Positions 17,756 to 26,570 of a DNA stretch of 64,000 nucleotides are shown piece after piece. The stretch spans positions 1 through 64,000 of the forward strand of contig DCYS01000037.1 in NCBI GenBank assembly GCA_002331485.1, written 5' to 3'. The stretch's first letter is position 1; each line of letters opens with the position of its first letter. This stretch comes from Flavobacteriales bacterium UBA2104. GTDB lineage: Bacteria > Bacteroidota > Bacteroidia > Flavobacteriales_D > Crocinitomicaceae. The position numbers were made by a program, and so were the translations under genes. The notes below the pieces were generated by a model. It made no database searches, was not told where the DNA came from, and saw only the letters and a list, made by a program, of their open reading frames with translations.

Positions 17756-18350
17756 AGTGTTACTCATATTTACGAAAAATCCAGAATTAGGAAAATGTAA
17801 AACACGCCTGGCAAAAACGCTAGGTGATGAGAAGGCATTGTCCATATATTGTCAATTACTAGAACATACAAGGACTTTTAGTGCGCGAGTAGATGCCGAC
17901 AAACACGTATATTATTCGAGTAACATTCCAGAGAATGACCTTTGGAGTACTAATGACTTTGAGCGAAAACTACAATCAGAAGGAGATCTTGGAGAGAAAA
18001 TGAGTTCGGCTTTTAAACATAGTTTCGAAGCTGGATATCGAAAGGTCGTAATTATCGGAAGCGACTGCGCAGAAATTAATGAACAGGATATTGATAAAGC
18101 TTTCGATGAACTAGATTCAAAAGATGTAGTTTTGGGACCCGCAATTGATGGTGGATATTATCTGCTGGGAATGCGTGAATTCTACCCTTTTCTTTTCTCA
18201 GATAAAAGTTGGAGCACACCTAATCTCATCAATGAAACGATTAGTGACCTCATCAAAAATGGGAAGAGTTATCAACTGCTCGAAGAAAAATCTGACATAG
18301 ATTATGAAGAGGATCTAGAAAGAACGGGCTTCGTTTCTTTCGAATATTGA
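17745..18350 (+). CDS. TIGR04282/DUF2064-type nucleotidyl- or glycosyl-transferase-like protein
   Basis: A 201-residue GT-A-like protein starting at ATG 17745; a TTG two codons upstream is less likely. Motifs are LLIFTKNPELGKCKTRLAKTLG at the nucleotide-binding loop, VIIGSDCAEI and LGPAIDGGYYLLGM, as in the rSAM/selenodomain-associated transferase 1 family (TIGR04282, DUF2064), related to CofC-like enzymes. The family occurs beside arsS radical SAM genes, as it does here. It ends exactly where the convergent priA stop codon begins. The sugar or nucleotide substrate is not known. Confidence 0.85.
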   Translation: MENKVLLIFTKNPELGKCKTRLAKTLGDEKALSIYCQLLEHTRTFSARVDADKHVYYSSNIPENDLWSTNDFERKLQSEGDLGEKMSSAFKHSFEAGYRKVVIIGSDCAEINEQDIDKAFDELDSKDVVLGPAIDGGYYLLGMREFYPFLFSDKSWSTPNLINETISDLIKNGKSYQLLEEKSDIDYEEDLERTGFVSFEY

Positions 18351-20834
18351 TCACATCGGATCAACATCAATAATCAACCGAACTGGCTTATTAACGGAGC
18401 CTTCATAAAATTGATCAATCACTTTTTTGATGTGTTGCTTTACATTCTTTTGGGATGCCTTGCGTTCAATTTTTAATCGGATGACTTTGAGGTATTGATT
18501 TTGAACACGTTTAACGATGGGGAATTCTGGGCCCAACACACGACTTCCAAATACTTTCTTCAATCGGTCCGCTAGCTCATCTGCGCTACTCTCTACCTGT
18601 TCAGGCTTTCTATGTTTCAAGGTGAACTTGATGATCTTATAAAAAGGAGGATAAAAGTAATTCTCTCGTTCGATCAACTCTTGTTTATACATCCCTTCAT
18701 AATCATGGTCTATGACATGCCTGATAATCCAATGATCAGGATCATAGGTTTGAATAACAACACGACCACGTTTAGATTTTCTTCCAGCTCTACCTGCTAC
18801 CTGGGACATCAGTTGATAACTGCGTTCAAATGATCTGAAATCAGGACGATTAAGCATCATATCAGCATCAAGTACACCAACAAGTGATACATTATCAAAG
18901 TCTAATCCTTTGGTCACCATTTGAGTCCCTACAAGAATATCTATTTTCCGTTGTTCGAAGTCACTCAAGATCTGCTCATAACTATTCTTCTTACGCGTTG
19001 TATCGAGATCAAGGCGTTGTACTCTCACCCCAGGAAGTACGATCGAAAGTTCATCTTCTATTTTCTCCGTACCAAAACCGATCATTTTTAATCGATTACT
19101 CTGACACTTCGGACATGCACCCACAGGTGGAGTGAAGTAACTGCAGTAATGACACTTTAAAATATTTGTCTGTTTGTGATAAGTTAGTGAAACATCGCAG
19201 TTTTTACACTGAGGATTCCATCCACAAACTTCACAAGCCCAAACCGGATTATACCCCCTCCTATTTTGAAAGAGAATTACTTGTTCATCATTATCCAAAG
19301 ACTCCTTTATGTGTTCTATCAGAAAGCTTGAAAAGTCTGATTGCATCGTACGTTCTTTCTTCTCTTTTCGAATATTCGCTGTAAAGATCTCAGGTAATTG
19401 AATGTTTCCAAATCTCTTCTTCAATTGGACAAATCCGTATTTACCTTCCTGAGCATTAAAGAATGTTTCCATTGCAGGAGTTGCTGAACCTAGGAGAACT
19501 TTTGCATCGTGAAAGGCTCTTAATACAATTGCTGTATCACGAGCATTATATCTAGGACTGGGATCATATTGTTTAAAAGAACTTTCATGTTCTTCATCCA
19601 CTATTATCAATCCTAAATTTTTAAAAGGCAGAAAAACAGCACTTCTCGCTCCTAAGATGATTTGAAATTTCTCACCGGTTCCCTTCAACAGCTCGTTCCA
19701 GATTTCAACCCTTTCATTCTGATTAAATCGTGAATGATAAACCCCTATCTTCTCACCAAAGTATTTTGATAAACGGTTGATCAATTGAGTTGTTAACGCA
19801 ATCTCTGGCAATAAGAATAAAACTTGTTTGCCTTTATCGATCTGCTCCTGAATAAGCTCAACATAGATCTCTGTTTTTCCGGAACCAGTTACACCATGCA
19901 AGAGTGTAACATCTTTATTTTCGAATGAATGTTTTATTTGCGATAATGCACTTTCTTGTTCCTCGGATAATGACTTGAAAGACTCTGTATCATTTCCTTC
20001 ATCCGACAGGCGAGAAACTTTCAACCACTCTGTTACTAAAACACCATTCTTCTCCAATGTATTGATAGACGAAATTGAAGCACCATTATCTTCTAATTCT
20101 TTTCTCAATATTGGCTTGGTCTCACCATTTTTCAATCCTCCTAACTGAATCAACTTCAATAATGCATCTACCTGACTCTTTTTCTTCTTTTGATCAGAGT
20201 AATCATTTAATAAAACTTCCAAAGCATCATCATTGCTGTACTCTGCTGCCAGCGATACAAAAAGCTTCGTTTTTGGAGTGTACTTGTGCTTTAATTCCTC
20301 TTGCGTAATGATCACTCGTTTATCGATCATTGCTTTAATGATCGGCTGAACATTCTTTACCTCAAGAATATCGGCAATTTCTTTTAGATCTAGTTCTTGC
20401 TGTATTTCAAGCGCTTCAAAAACTTGATATTCTCTATCCGTAAGATGCTCCTGATTAACTTCGTGCTCAGGGTGTAAAAAAACCTTTGTTTCACTACCTA
20501 GTTTAAAGTTCCCAGGTAATGCTGCATTCATAACATCCCCCAACGGAGCCATGTAATAATCTGAAACCCATTTCCACAATTTAAATTGTTTCCCAACAAT
20601 TATCGGTTCCTCATCCAAGATCGCACTAATATACTTTGACTGATATGCAGTAGGAACCTCTTCGTGTATTCGAACAATCAACCCGGTCTGAAGCTTTCCT
20701 CTTCCAAAAGGTACAACAACACGCACTCCTTTCTTTAGCTCATTATTCATTTCAAAAGGCACACGATACGTAAAGGTATTATGAATAGGTACTGGTAATA
20801 GTACATCAACAAAATATGTCTTCCTCTCCTCCAC
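18351..20834 (-). CDS. priA: Primosomal protein N' (replication restart helicase)
   Basis: An 827-residue DEAH-type 3'-5' helicase that reloads the replisome at stalled forks. It has the N-terminal DNA-binding region (VDVLLPVPIHNTFTYRVP), Walker A GVTGSGKT (314-321), DEEH (413-416), GSATPA and an intact zinc-binding insert with eight cysteines at 534, 537, 543, 546, 561, 564, 574 and 577. Late helicase motifs include LVGTQMVTKGLDFDNVSLV and QVAGRAGR. The start is GTG at 20834: a TGA lies two codons upstream and the next ATG is out of frame. A perfect -7 element ends 4 bases before it. The gene ends stop-to-stop against the arsS operon. Confidence 0.96.
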   Translation of the reverse strand: MEERKTYFVDVLLPVPIHNTFTYRVPFEMNNELKKGVRVVVPFGRGKLQTGLIVRIHEEVPTAYQSKYISAILDEEPIIVGKQFKLWKWVSDYYMAPLGDVMNAALPGNFKLGSETKVFLHPEHEVNQEHLTDREYQVFEALEIQQELDLKEIADILEVKNVQPIIKAMIDKRVIITQEELKHKYTPKTKLFVSLAAEYSNDDALEVLLNDYSDQKKKKSQVDALLKLIQLGGLKNGETKPILRKELEDNGASISSINTLEKNGVLVTEWLKVSRLSDEGNDTESFKSLSEEQESALSQIKHSFENKDVTLLHGVTGSGKTEIYVELIQEQIDKGKQVLFLLPEIALTTQLINRLSKYFGEKIGVYHSRFNQNERVEIWNELLKGTGEKFQIILGARSAVFLPFKNLGLIIVDEEHESSFKQYDPSPRYNARDTAIVLRAFHDAKVLLGSATPAMETFFNAQEGKYGFVQLKKRFGNIQLPEIFTANIRKEKKERTMQSDFSSFLIEHIKESLDNDEQVILFQNRRGYNPVWACEVCGWNPQCKNCDVSLTYHKQTNILKCHYCSYFTPPVGACPKCQSNRLKMIGFGTEKIEDELSIVLPGVRVQRLDLDTTRKKNSYEQILSDFEQRKIDILVGTQMVTKGLDFDNVSLVGVLDADMMLNRPDFRSFERSYQLMSQVAGRAGRKSKRGRVVIQTYDPDHWIIRHVIDHDYEGMYKQELIERENYFYPPFYKIIKFTLKHRKPEQVESSADELADRLKKVFGSRVLGPEFPIVKRVQNQYLKVIRLKIERKASQKNVKQHIKKVIDQFYEGSVNKPVRLIIDVDPM

Positions 20835-20838
20835 ATTT

Positions 20839-20846
20839 CAAATGTA
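20839..20846 (-). promoter_or_regulatory. Candidate -7 promoter element for priA, close to its GTG start
   Basis: Minus strand TACATTTG is a perfect TAnnTTTG match, separated by 4 bases from the GTG start. This predicts a transcript with almost no leader. No good -33 element is visible. Confidence 0.42.
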
Positions 20847-20970
20847 GTGAAAGACGTCTGAATACTGCTTTATTCGCTCCAATAATTCATCTTGTTACTC
20901 ATTTTTAATTTACAACTATACTTTAGAAAATGCATCTCAAATGACAATTCTATGACGAAAAACTAAAAAC

Positions 20971-21004
20971 TGACAATTGTCATATTTCACTTTGACCCGA
21001 GTCA
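20971..21004 (+). promoter_or_regulatory. Two FNR/CRP-like operator palindromes before the cbb3 operon
   Basis: TGAC-AATT-GTCA (20971-20982, a perfect 12-base palindrome) and TGAC-CCGA-GTCA (20993-21004, extended TTGAC on the left) share the TGAC-N4-GTCA form and are spaced 22 bases apart, about two helical turns. FNR-family sites are TTGAT-N4-ATCAA, with the same half-site geometry. The second site is centred 41.5 bases upstream of the ccoS ATG. Control of cbb3 oxidase genes by FNR-like oxygen sensors is common, which fits. Confidence 0.6.
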
Positions 21005-21039
21005 TATTTATTTCTTCTGCCTGTACATTCCTTTGCAGT

Positions 21040-21207
21040 ATGGGAATTATATACATAATGTTAGTCGTGAGTCTCTTGTTAGCGCTCTTCTTTTTGTTCT
21101 CGTTCATATGGGCGAATAATACAGGACAATACGAGGATGATGTAACACCAGGAATTCGGATTCTCTACGACGATGAAGAAGTAAAAGAAAAATCAAATCA
21201 GAAATAA
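21040..21207 (+). CDS. ccoS: cbb3-type oxidase assembly protein CcoS
   Basis: A 55-residue single-pass membrane protein starting at ATG 21040 (MGIIYIMLVVSLLLALFFLF); a longer TTG-initiated reading frame would run across the operator palindromes and is rejected. After the membrane helix comes the CcoS-type tail WANNTGQYEDD and a short charged C-terminus. CcoS is required in other bacteria to insert haem and copper into the oxidase. Its stop overlaps the next start codon by one base (TAATG), so it is translationally coupled to ccoNO and opens the oxidase operon. Confidence 0.88.
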   Translation: MGIIYIMLVVSLLLALFFLFSFIWANNTGQYEDDVTPGIRILYDDEEVKEKSNQK

Positions 21208-23402
21208 TGGAAGTAACGCGTGTTAATTATGACAACAAGATCGTTAAGTACTTTGCTTATGCAACGATCATTTGGGGAGCAATAGGTATGCTCGTAGGGT
21301 TGATCGTAGCCCTTCAGCTTGCAGCCCCCGATTTTTTCAACGACTATTTAGGATTTAAATATCTTTCCTTTGGTCGGATCAGACCTTTGCACACAAATGC
21401 AGTGATTTTTGCATTTGTAGGTAACGGTATTTTTACAGGAGTTTATTATTCTATGCAGCGTTTATTAAAAACGCGAATGTGGAGTGATAAATTAAGTTAC
21501 ATCAACTTTTGGGGTTGGCAATTGATCATCCTATCCGCTGTTCTTACACTTCCTTTTGGAATTACAACAAGTAAAGAATACGCAGAGTTAGAATGGCCGA
21601 TCGATATCGCTATAACCTTATTATGGGTTGTTTTTGGATGGAACATGTTCGCAACCGTACTTAATCGCCGTGTTAAACATATTTATACTGCGATCTGGTT
21701 TTACATTGCAACGTTTGTAACTGTAGCAGTACTGCATATTTTCAACTCTTTTGAGCTACCTGTGACTTTCTTAAAAAGTTACTCTTGGTACGCAGGGGTA
21801 CAAGATGCTTTAGTACAATGGTGGTACGGTCACAATGCTGTAGCATTCTTCTTGACCACACCGTATTTAGGTCTGATGTATTACTTCGTACCTAAAGCAG
21901 CCAATCGACCGATATACTCATATAAACTATCTATTATTCACTTCTGGGCACTCATATTCATCTATATATGGGCTGGTCCTCATCACTTACTTTATACTAG
22001 TTTACCTGACTGGGCTCAGTCTTTAGGTGTAGTTTTCTCGATCATGTTGATCGCACCTTCGTGGGGTGGTATGTTAAATGGACTTCTCACACTAAGGGGA
22101 GCCTGGGATAAAGTAAGAGATAGTGTAGTTCTAAAATTCATGGTGGTTGCTTTAACAGCTTACGGTATGGCAACATTTGAAGGACCAATGCTTTCGTTGA
22201 AGAACGTTAACTCGATTTCTCACTTCACTGACTGGACAATTGCTCACGTTCATATTGGTGGTCTCGGTTGGAATGGTATGCTAACCTTTGGAATGCTTTA
22301 CTTCTTATTCCCAAAACTATTCAAACGTGAATTGTACTCGAAGAAACTAGCAAATGCGCATTTCTGGATCGCAACATTAGGTATTTTACTTTGGGCTATA
22401 CCAATGTACTGGGCTGGATTTAGTCAGGGATTGATGTGGCAAGAATTCAACCCAGACGGAACATTGGCTCATCCAGAATTCCTGGAAACTGTAAATGCAC
22501 TGGCACCATTCTACGTGATGCGAGCGTTTGGTGGGGCAATTTATATAGTTGGTGTTGTTATGATGGGATATAACCTTTTCAAAACGGCTAAACTTGGTAA
22601 TTTCTCTAACGATGAAGTTGTTGAGGTAACATCAACTCGCGATAAAAAGATCAATACAAAAGGAGAATTCTGGCATAGACCAATTGAGCGTAAGCCTGTT
22701 CGTTTGATGATCTTTAGTTTGATCGTGATCCTGATCGGTGGTGCTGTTGAGATCATTCCTACATTGACAGTTGAATCCAATATCAAATCAATTGCTCAGG
22801 TTAAACCACTGAAACCTCTGGAGCTCGAAGGTAGAGACCTTTACATACGTGAAGGTTGTAATAACTGTCACTCACAAATGATCAGACCACTACGTTTCGA
22901 AACAGAGCGATATGGAGAATACTCTAAAGCTGGTGAATTTGTTTACGATCATCCATTCTTATGGGGTTCTAAACGAACAGGACCAGACCTTGCGAGAGAA
23001 GGTGGATTGAGAAACGACTCTTGGCACTATGGTCACTTGATCATACCGAAAGAGTGGTCTCCTGGTTCGATAATGCCTGCTTATCCGTGGTTGGCTGAAG
23101 AGGAGCTAAATACAGAAGATCTTACTAAGAAAATCGCTGTAATGAGAAAACTAGGAGTTCCTTATCCGGAAGGATATGAGGATCAAGCTCAGGCAGATCT
23201 TGATAAACAAGCTACAGAAATAGCGACTCGCATTGTCAATGATCTGAAAAAGGAAAACAGTTCTGTGAAGGTTGAAGATGTGGCAGGAAAAGAGATCATT
23301 GCTTTGATCGCTTATCTGCAGCGATTAGGAACAGATATTAAAGCTGCGCCTGAATCAGATGACACTGAAGATGCTGAAGTTAAAATGACCGAAAAATATT
23401 AA
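21207..23402 (+). CDS. ccoNO: Fused cbb3 cytochrome c oxidase subunits I and II (CcoN-CcoO)
   Basis: A 731-residue fusion. Residues 1-475 are CcoN, the haem-copper catalytic subunit with about 12 membrane helices. Visible metal ligands are H62 in IRPLHTNAVIFAF (low-spin haem), the WWYGHNAVAFF and GPHHLLYTS copper-site histidines, and the TIAHVHIGGLGWNG haem-ligand motif. After one more helix (about 495-515) a CcoO domain starts, with one c-type haem at C551NNCH555 and the MIRPLRFETERYGEYS and WGSKRTGPDLAREGG motifs. CcoN-CcoO fusions are a known Bacteroidota arrangement. The enzyme reduces oxygen at low concentration and pumps protons. It is followed within 5 bases by ccoQ. Confidence 0.96.
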   Translation: MEVTRVNYDNKIVKYFAYATIIWGAIGMLVGLIVALQLAAPDFFNDYLGFKYLSFGRIRPLHTNAVIFAFVGNGIFTGVYYSMQRLLKTRMWSDKLSYINFWGWQLIILSAVLTLPFGITTSKEYAELEWPIDIAITLLWVVFGWNMFATVLNRRVKHIYTAIWFYIATFVTVAVLHIFNSFELPVTFLKSYSWYAGVQDALVQWWYGHNAVAFFLTTPYLGLMYYFVPKAANRPIYSYKLSIIHFWALIFIYIWAGPHHLLYTSLPDWAQSLGVVFSIMLIAPSWGGMLNGLLTLRGAWDKVRDSVVLKFMVVALTAYGMATFEGPMLSLKNVNSISHFTDWTIAHVHIGGLGWNGMLTFGMLYFLFPKLFKRELYSKKLANAHFWIATLGILLWAIPMYWAGFSQGLMWQEFNPDGTLAHPEFLETVNALAPFYVMRAFGGAIYIVGVVMMGYNLFKTAKLGNFSNDEVVEVTSTRDKKINTKGEFWHRPIERKPVRLMIFSLIVILIGGAVEIIPTLTVESNIKSIAQVKPLKPLELEGRDLYIREGCNNCHSQMIRPLRFETERYGEYSKAGEFVYDHPFLWGSKRTGPDLAREGGLRNDSWHYGHLIIPKEWSPGSIMPAYPWLAEEELNTEDLTKKIAVMRKLGVPYPEGYEDQAQADLDKQATEIATRIVNDLKKENSSVKVEDVAGKEIIALIAYLQRLGTDIKAAPESDDTEDAEVKMTEKY

Positions 23403-23406
23403 GACA

Positions 23407-23616
23407 ATGCTTAGATATATAAAACATAACATGGCTGAGATCGCAGGTATAGAAATATACCCAATTATCTCACTGCTCATCTTCGTACTGTTCTTCACGA
23501 TCGTGATCTGGCGAACTATGCGAATCAGCAAGAAGGAAACAGCTCAATTCAGCAATATCCCGTTGGATGAGGATGAAAAATACTTAGGTAATAACGATCA
23601 TAATAAGAAATCATGA
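23407..23616 (+). CDS. ccoQ: cbb3 oxidase subunit CcoQ/FixQ-like
   Basis: A 69-residue protein with one membrane helix (about residues 17-35, YPIISLLIFVLFFTIVIW) and a charged cytoplasmic tail (MRISKKETAQFSNIPLDEDEK), as in CcoQ/FixQ, which stabilises the oxidase complex. Its ATG follows ccoNO by 4 bases, and its stop overlaps the ccoP start in an ATGA, giving tight coupling. An internal Met at residue 9 could also start, but the longer form fits the spacing better. Confidence 0.85.
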   Translation: MLRYIKHNMAEIAGIEIYPIISLLIFVLFFTIVIWRTMRISKKETAQFSNIPLDEDEKYLGNNDHNKKS

Positions 23617-25106
23617 TACAATTAAAGAAAATAACATTCGCATTTCTGATGGTTGTGTTCGGATCAACACTATCACACCGGACAAATGCTCAGGACGGAG
23701 AAGCTCTGTTCAATTCTAAATGTAGTGCGTGTCACATCCTTGGATCTGATGGTACTGGTCCGAATCTTCAAGGTGTGAAATCCAGATGGGAAGGTGAAGA
23801 AGACTACCTCTATGAATGGGTACTCAATGCACCAAAAGTAATTGCTCAAGGCGAGAGTCAAAGAGCTCAGGCAGTCAAAGATTACAGTCCAACTGTGATG
23901 CCTGTTCAGAACGTAACTAAAGACGAAGCTAAAGCAATAATAGATTTTGCGGATAGCTGGGTAAAACCAGAAGGTCCAACAGAAGGCCCAGAGGTTACTG
24001 AAGTTATAACTGTTCCTGATTATAAAAAGAATCTCTCCATCTTCTATGGGTTGATTCTGGCAATCGCGGCAATTTCAATCGCGATTCTGATCATATCGAA
24101 GAGTACAGCTGCTCTGATAAAATCAGATCTTTTCAAACAGAAAATTGCTGAACAACATCAGGACAAAGGAAATGGAGGGTTAAAAGCTCTTCTTTTACTG
24201 GTCGGATTTTCCTTCTTATCGGGAACAGCAAGTGCACTAAGTTTTGATCCACCTGCAATGGCGGAAGACATCAATATTTGGGTATATATTGAAAAATCGG
24301 ATTTGTATGTCTTGCTGATCATCACACTACTCTTACTTGGATTCTTGATGCACATAATCAATATGTTCTTCAAGGTGCTTAGAATTATCAAGCCAAAACC
24401 TAAAAAGTCTGCAGAAGAGGCTGCTCAAAGTAGCTTTACAAGAGTATTGACGGGTGCTGTACCTGTTGAGGAAGAAGATAAGATCGATCTAGGTCACGAC
24501 TATGATGGTATACGGGAGCTTGATAACCCAATGCCACCATGGTGGTTAGCAGGATTCTTTGTATCCATCGTTTTTGCCGTTATCTATATGTTCCACTATC
24601 ACATCTTAGGTACGGGAGACCTACAGTATACCGCTTATGAAAAGAACATGGAGCAAGCTCAAAAAGAGATCATGGAATATCGAGAAAAGATGGCTATGAA
24701 CGTAGATGAAACAAATGCCACATTGATGGTAGACAATTCAGACCTTATGAATGGTAAGGCTCTATTCATGAATAACTGTACAGTTTGTCATACCGAAAAT
24801 GGTGGTGGTTCTACAGGACCTAACTTGACAGATAATTACTGGCTCTACGGTAACGACATTAAGTCTGTATTTAAAACGATAAAGTACGGTAACTCTAATG
24901 GTATGCCACAACATGAATCTAAAATGAACCCTGTGGAACTGCAACAGGTAGCTTCTTATGTTTTGAGTCTAGAATACGTTAGTGTCGAAGATGGCGGTAA
25001 AGAGCCTCAAGGAGAGTTGATAGATAATGAAGAATCAACAGGTATTGATACAGATCCAGCAGTTGAAAATGACACAACGAACGTATCAAATGATACACTA
25101 AAATAA
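23613..25106 (+). CDS. ccoP: cbb3 oxidase subunit III (CcoP) with an extra N-terminal cytochrome c domain
   Basis: A 497-residue protein. It has a signal peptide (about 1-26), then a cytochrome c domain with haem site C37SACH41 and probable Met ligand in SPTVMPVQN, then membrane helices near 140-164, 190-212 and 231-253. The CcoP N-terminal domain follows (about 290-335, LDNPMPPWWLAGFF), and finally a second cytochrome c domain with C389TVCH393 and the methionine segment NGMPQHES. Ordinary CcoP is about 300 residues and has the membrane part plus one or two C-terminal haems; the detached N-terminal haem domain here looks like a separate cytochrome fused on. The tail is acidic (Asp/Glu/Asn/Thr-rich). 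It transfers electrons to the oxidase. Confidence 0.9.
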   Translation: MIQLKKITFAFLMVVFGSTLSHRTNAQDGEALFNSKCSACHILGSDGTGPNLQGVKSRWEGEEDYLYEWVLNAPKVIAQGESQRAQAVKDYSPTVMPVQNVTKDEAKAIIDFADSWVKPEGPTEGPEVTEVITVPDYKKNLSIFYGLILAIAAISIAILIISKSTAALIKSDLFKQKIAEQHQDKGNGGLKALLLLVGFSFLSGTASALSFDPPAMAEDINIWVYIEKSDLYVLLIITLLLLGFLMHIINMFFKVLRIIKPKPKKSAEEAAQSSFTRVLTGAVPVEEEDKIDLGHDYDGIRELDNPMPPWWLAGFFVSIVFAVIYMFHYHILGTGDLQYTAYEKNMEQAQKEIMEYREKMAMNVDETNATLMVDNSDLMNGKALFMNNCTVCHTENGGGSTGPNLTDNYWLYGNDIKSVFKTIKYGNSNGMPQHESKMNPVELQQVASYVLSLEYVSVEDGGKEPQGELIDNEESTGIDTDPAVENDTTNVSNDTLK

Positions 25107-25149
25107 TGTTTGAGTTGCTTACTTTATAAGTAGGTTTAAACATAGTTAT

Positions 25150-26559
25150 ATGAAAGAGCAGGAGGAGAATAATGAGGAGTTCAGAGATCATTTATCAACG
25201 ATAGATGAGTCAGGAAAGAGAGTTTGGGTTTATCCAAAAAAACCTAAAGGACCTTATCATAGAAAAAGAGTTCTTCTTTCGGTTTTCCTTCTGGCCTTTC
25301 TTTTTGGGGCACCTCATATAATGATCGATGGTGAGCCGTTAATACTCCTAGGTATTCTTGAACGTAAATTTGTATTCTTTGGTCAAGTTTTCTGGCCCCA
25401 GGACTTATACATTTTCGCCTTCACCATGATACTGGTTATCGTATTCATTGTTCTGTTCACAGTTGTATTTGGAAGGATCTTCTGTGGATGGGTCTGTCCT
25501 CAAACGATCTTTATGGAAATGGTATTCAGAAAGATCGAGTATTGGATCGAAGGAGATTGGACGCACCAGAAAAAATTAAATAAACAACCCTGGAATCGAG
25601 AGAAGATCCTAAAAAAGGGAGCGAAACACGCTATTTTTCTTCTTATCTCATTTTTGATCGGAAATACATTTTTAGCCTATATAATTGGTTCTGAAGAATT
25701 GTGGAAGATCCAAACTGAACCAATCTCTGCTCACGTTGGAGGATTCATTGCAATGATCATTTTCTCTCTTTTATTTTATGGAGTGTTTTCATTCCTCAGA
25801 GAGCAAGTATGTACAACAATTTGTCCTTATGGTAGATTACAGGGAGTACTGCTCGATAAGAATTCAGTTGTTGTTGCCTACGATCATAAGAGAGGCGAAG
25901 AACGTGGTAAGCTAAAGAAGAATGAAGATCGAGCAGCACAAGGTAAAGGTGACTGTATCGATTGTCATCAATGCGTTAATGTTTGTCCAACCGGGATTGA
26001 CATCAGAAATGGTACACAATTAGAGTGTGTAAATTGTACAGCGTGTATAGACGCTTGTGACAGCATTATGGAAGGTATCAATAAGCCTAAAGGTTTGATA
26101 CGTTATGCTTCCGAGGCGAATATTGAAGGAGGCAAAAAATTCAAGTGGACAGGAAGAATGTCGGCTTACACTGCCCTACTCCTTCTACTAATCGCTATTT
26201 GGGGATTACTAATCGGTTCAAGAACAAACTTCCAGGCTGAGGTAACGAAAAGAAGAGGTTCCACTTACCAAACGCTTCCTAATGGAAACTACAGCAATAT
26301 ATACGAATTGAACTTGACGAATAAAACAAAGGACACTTTTGAAGTTACATTGAAATTGGAGGAAGGTGTTGAAGGAAGTATTGAAATGACCAATGAAACG
26401 TTTACTCTCCTTCCTGAACAACAAACGAAAGAAAACTTTATAATTAAGTTGGCACCAAAAGAATTAAAACATGGTCAGCGTAGGGTTGACTTGATAATAT
26501 TCGGGGATGGAGATAAAATTCAAACAGTAGAAACAAGTTTTGTTGGACCGTTATTATAA
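25150..26559 (+). CDS. ccoG: cbb3 oxidase accessory protein CcoG (FixG/RdxA)
   Basis: A 469-residue membrane iron-sulfur protein. It shows CGWVCPQTIFMEMVFRKIE, CTTICPYGRLQG and a double 4Fe-4S ferredoxin region, CIDCHQCVNVCPTGID and CVNCTACIDACD, between membrane helices, with a C-terminal immunoglobulin-like domain (about 375-469, TFEVTLKLEEGVEGSIEM) as in CcoG. CcoG is thought to reduce copper for oxidase assembly. It lies 43 bases after ccoP, in the same direction, and is followed by the fixH-like gene after 11 bases. No CcoI copper ATPase gene is seen in the window. Confidence 0.94.
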   Translation: MKEQEENNEEFRDHLSTIDESGKRVWVYPKKPKGPYHRKRVLLSVFLLAFLFGAPHIMIDGEPLILLGILERKFVFFGQVFWPQDLYIFAFTMILVIVFIVLFTVVFGRIFCGWVCPQTIFMEMVFRKIEYWIEGDWTHQKKLNKQPWNREKILKKGAKHAIFLLISFLIGNTFLAYIIGSEELWKIQTEPISAHVGGFIAMIIFSLLFYGVFSFLREQVCTTICPYGRLQGVLLDKNSVVVAYDHKRGEERGKLKKNEDRAAQGKGDCIDCHQCVNVCPTGIDIRNGTQLECVNCTACIDACDSIMEGINKPKGLIRYASEANIEGGKKFKWTGRMSAYTALLLLLIAIWGLLIGSRTNFQAEVTKRRGSTYQTLPNGNYSNIYELNLTNKTKDTFEVTLKLEEGVEGSIEMTNETFTLLPEQQTKENFIIKLAPKELKHGQRRVDLIIFGDGDKIQTVETSFVGPLL

Positions 26560-26570
26560 ATAATTAAGAT

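Noticed and set aside
20941..20957. A further ATGAC...ATGAC pair upstream of the two cco palindromes
   Set aside because: It is a direct repeat, not an inverted one, and does not match the TGAC-N4-GTCA form, so I did not count it as a third operator.
20977..21039. N-terminal extension of ccoS from a TTG codon
   Set aside because: It would translate the operator palindromes, and the CcoS family starts at the MGIIYIM position.
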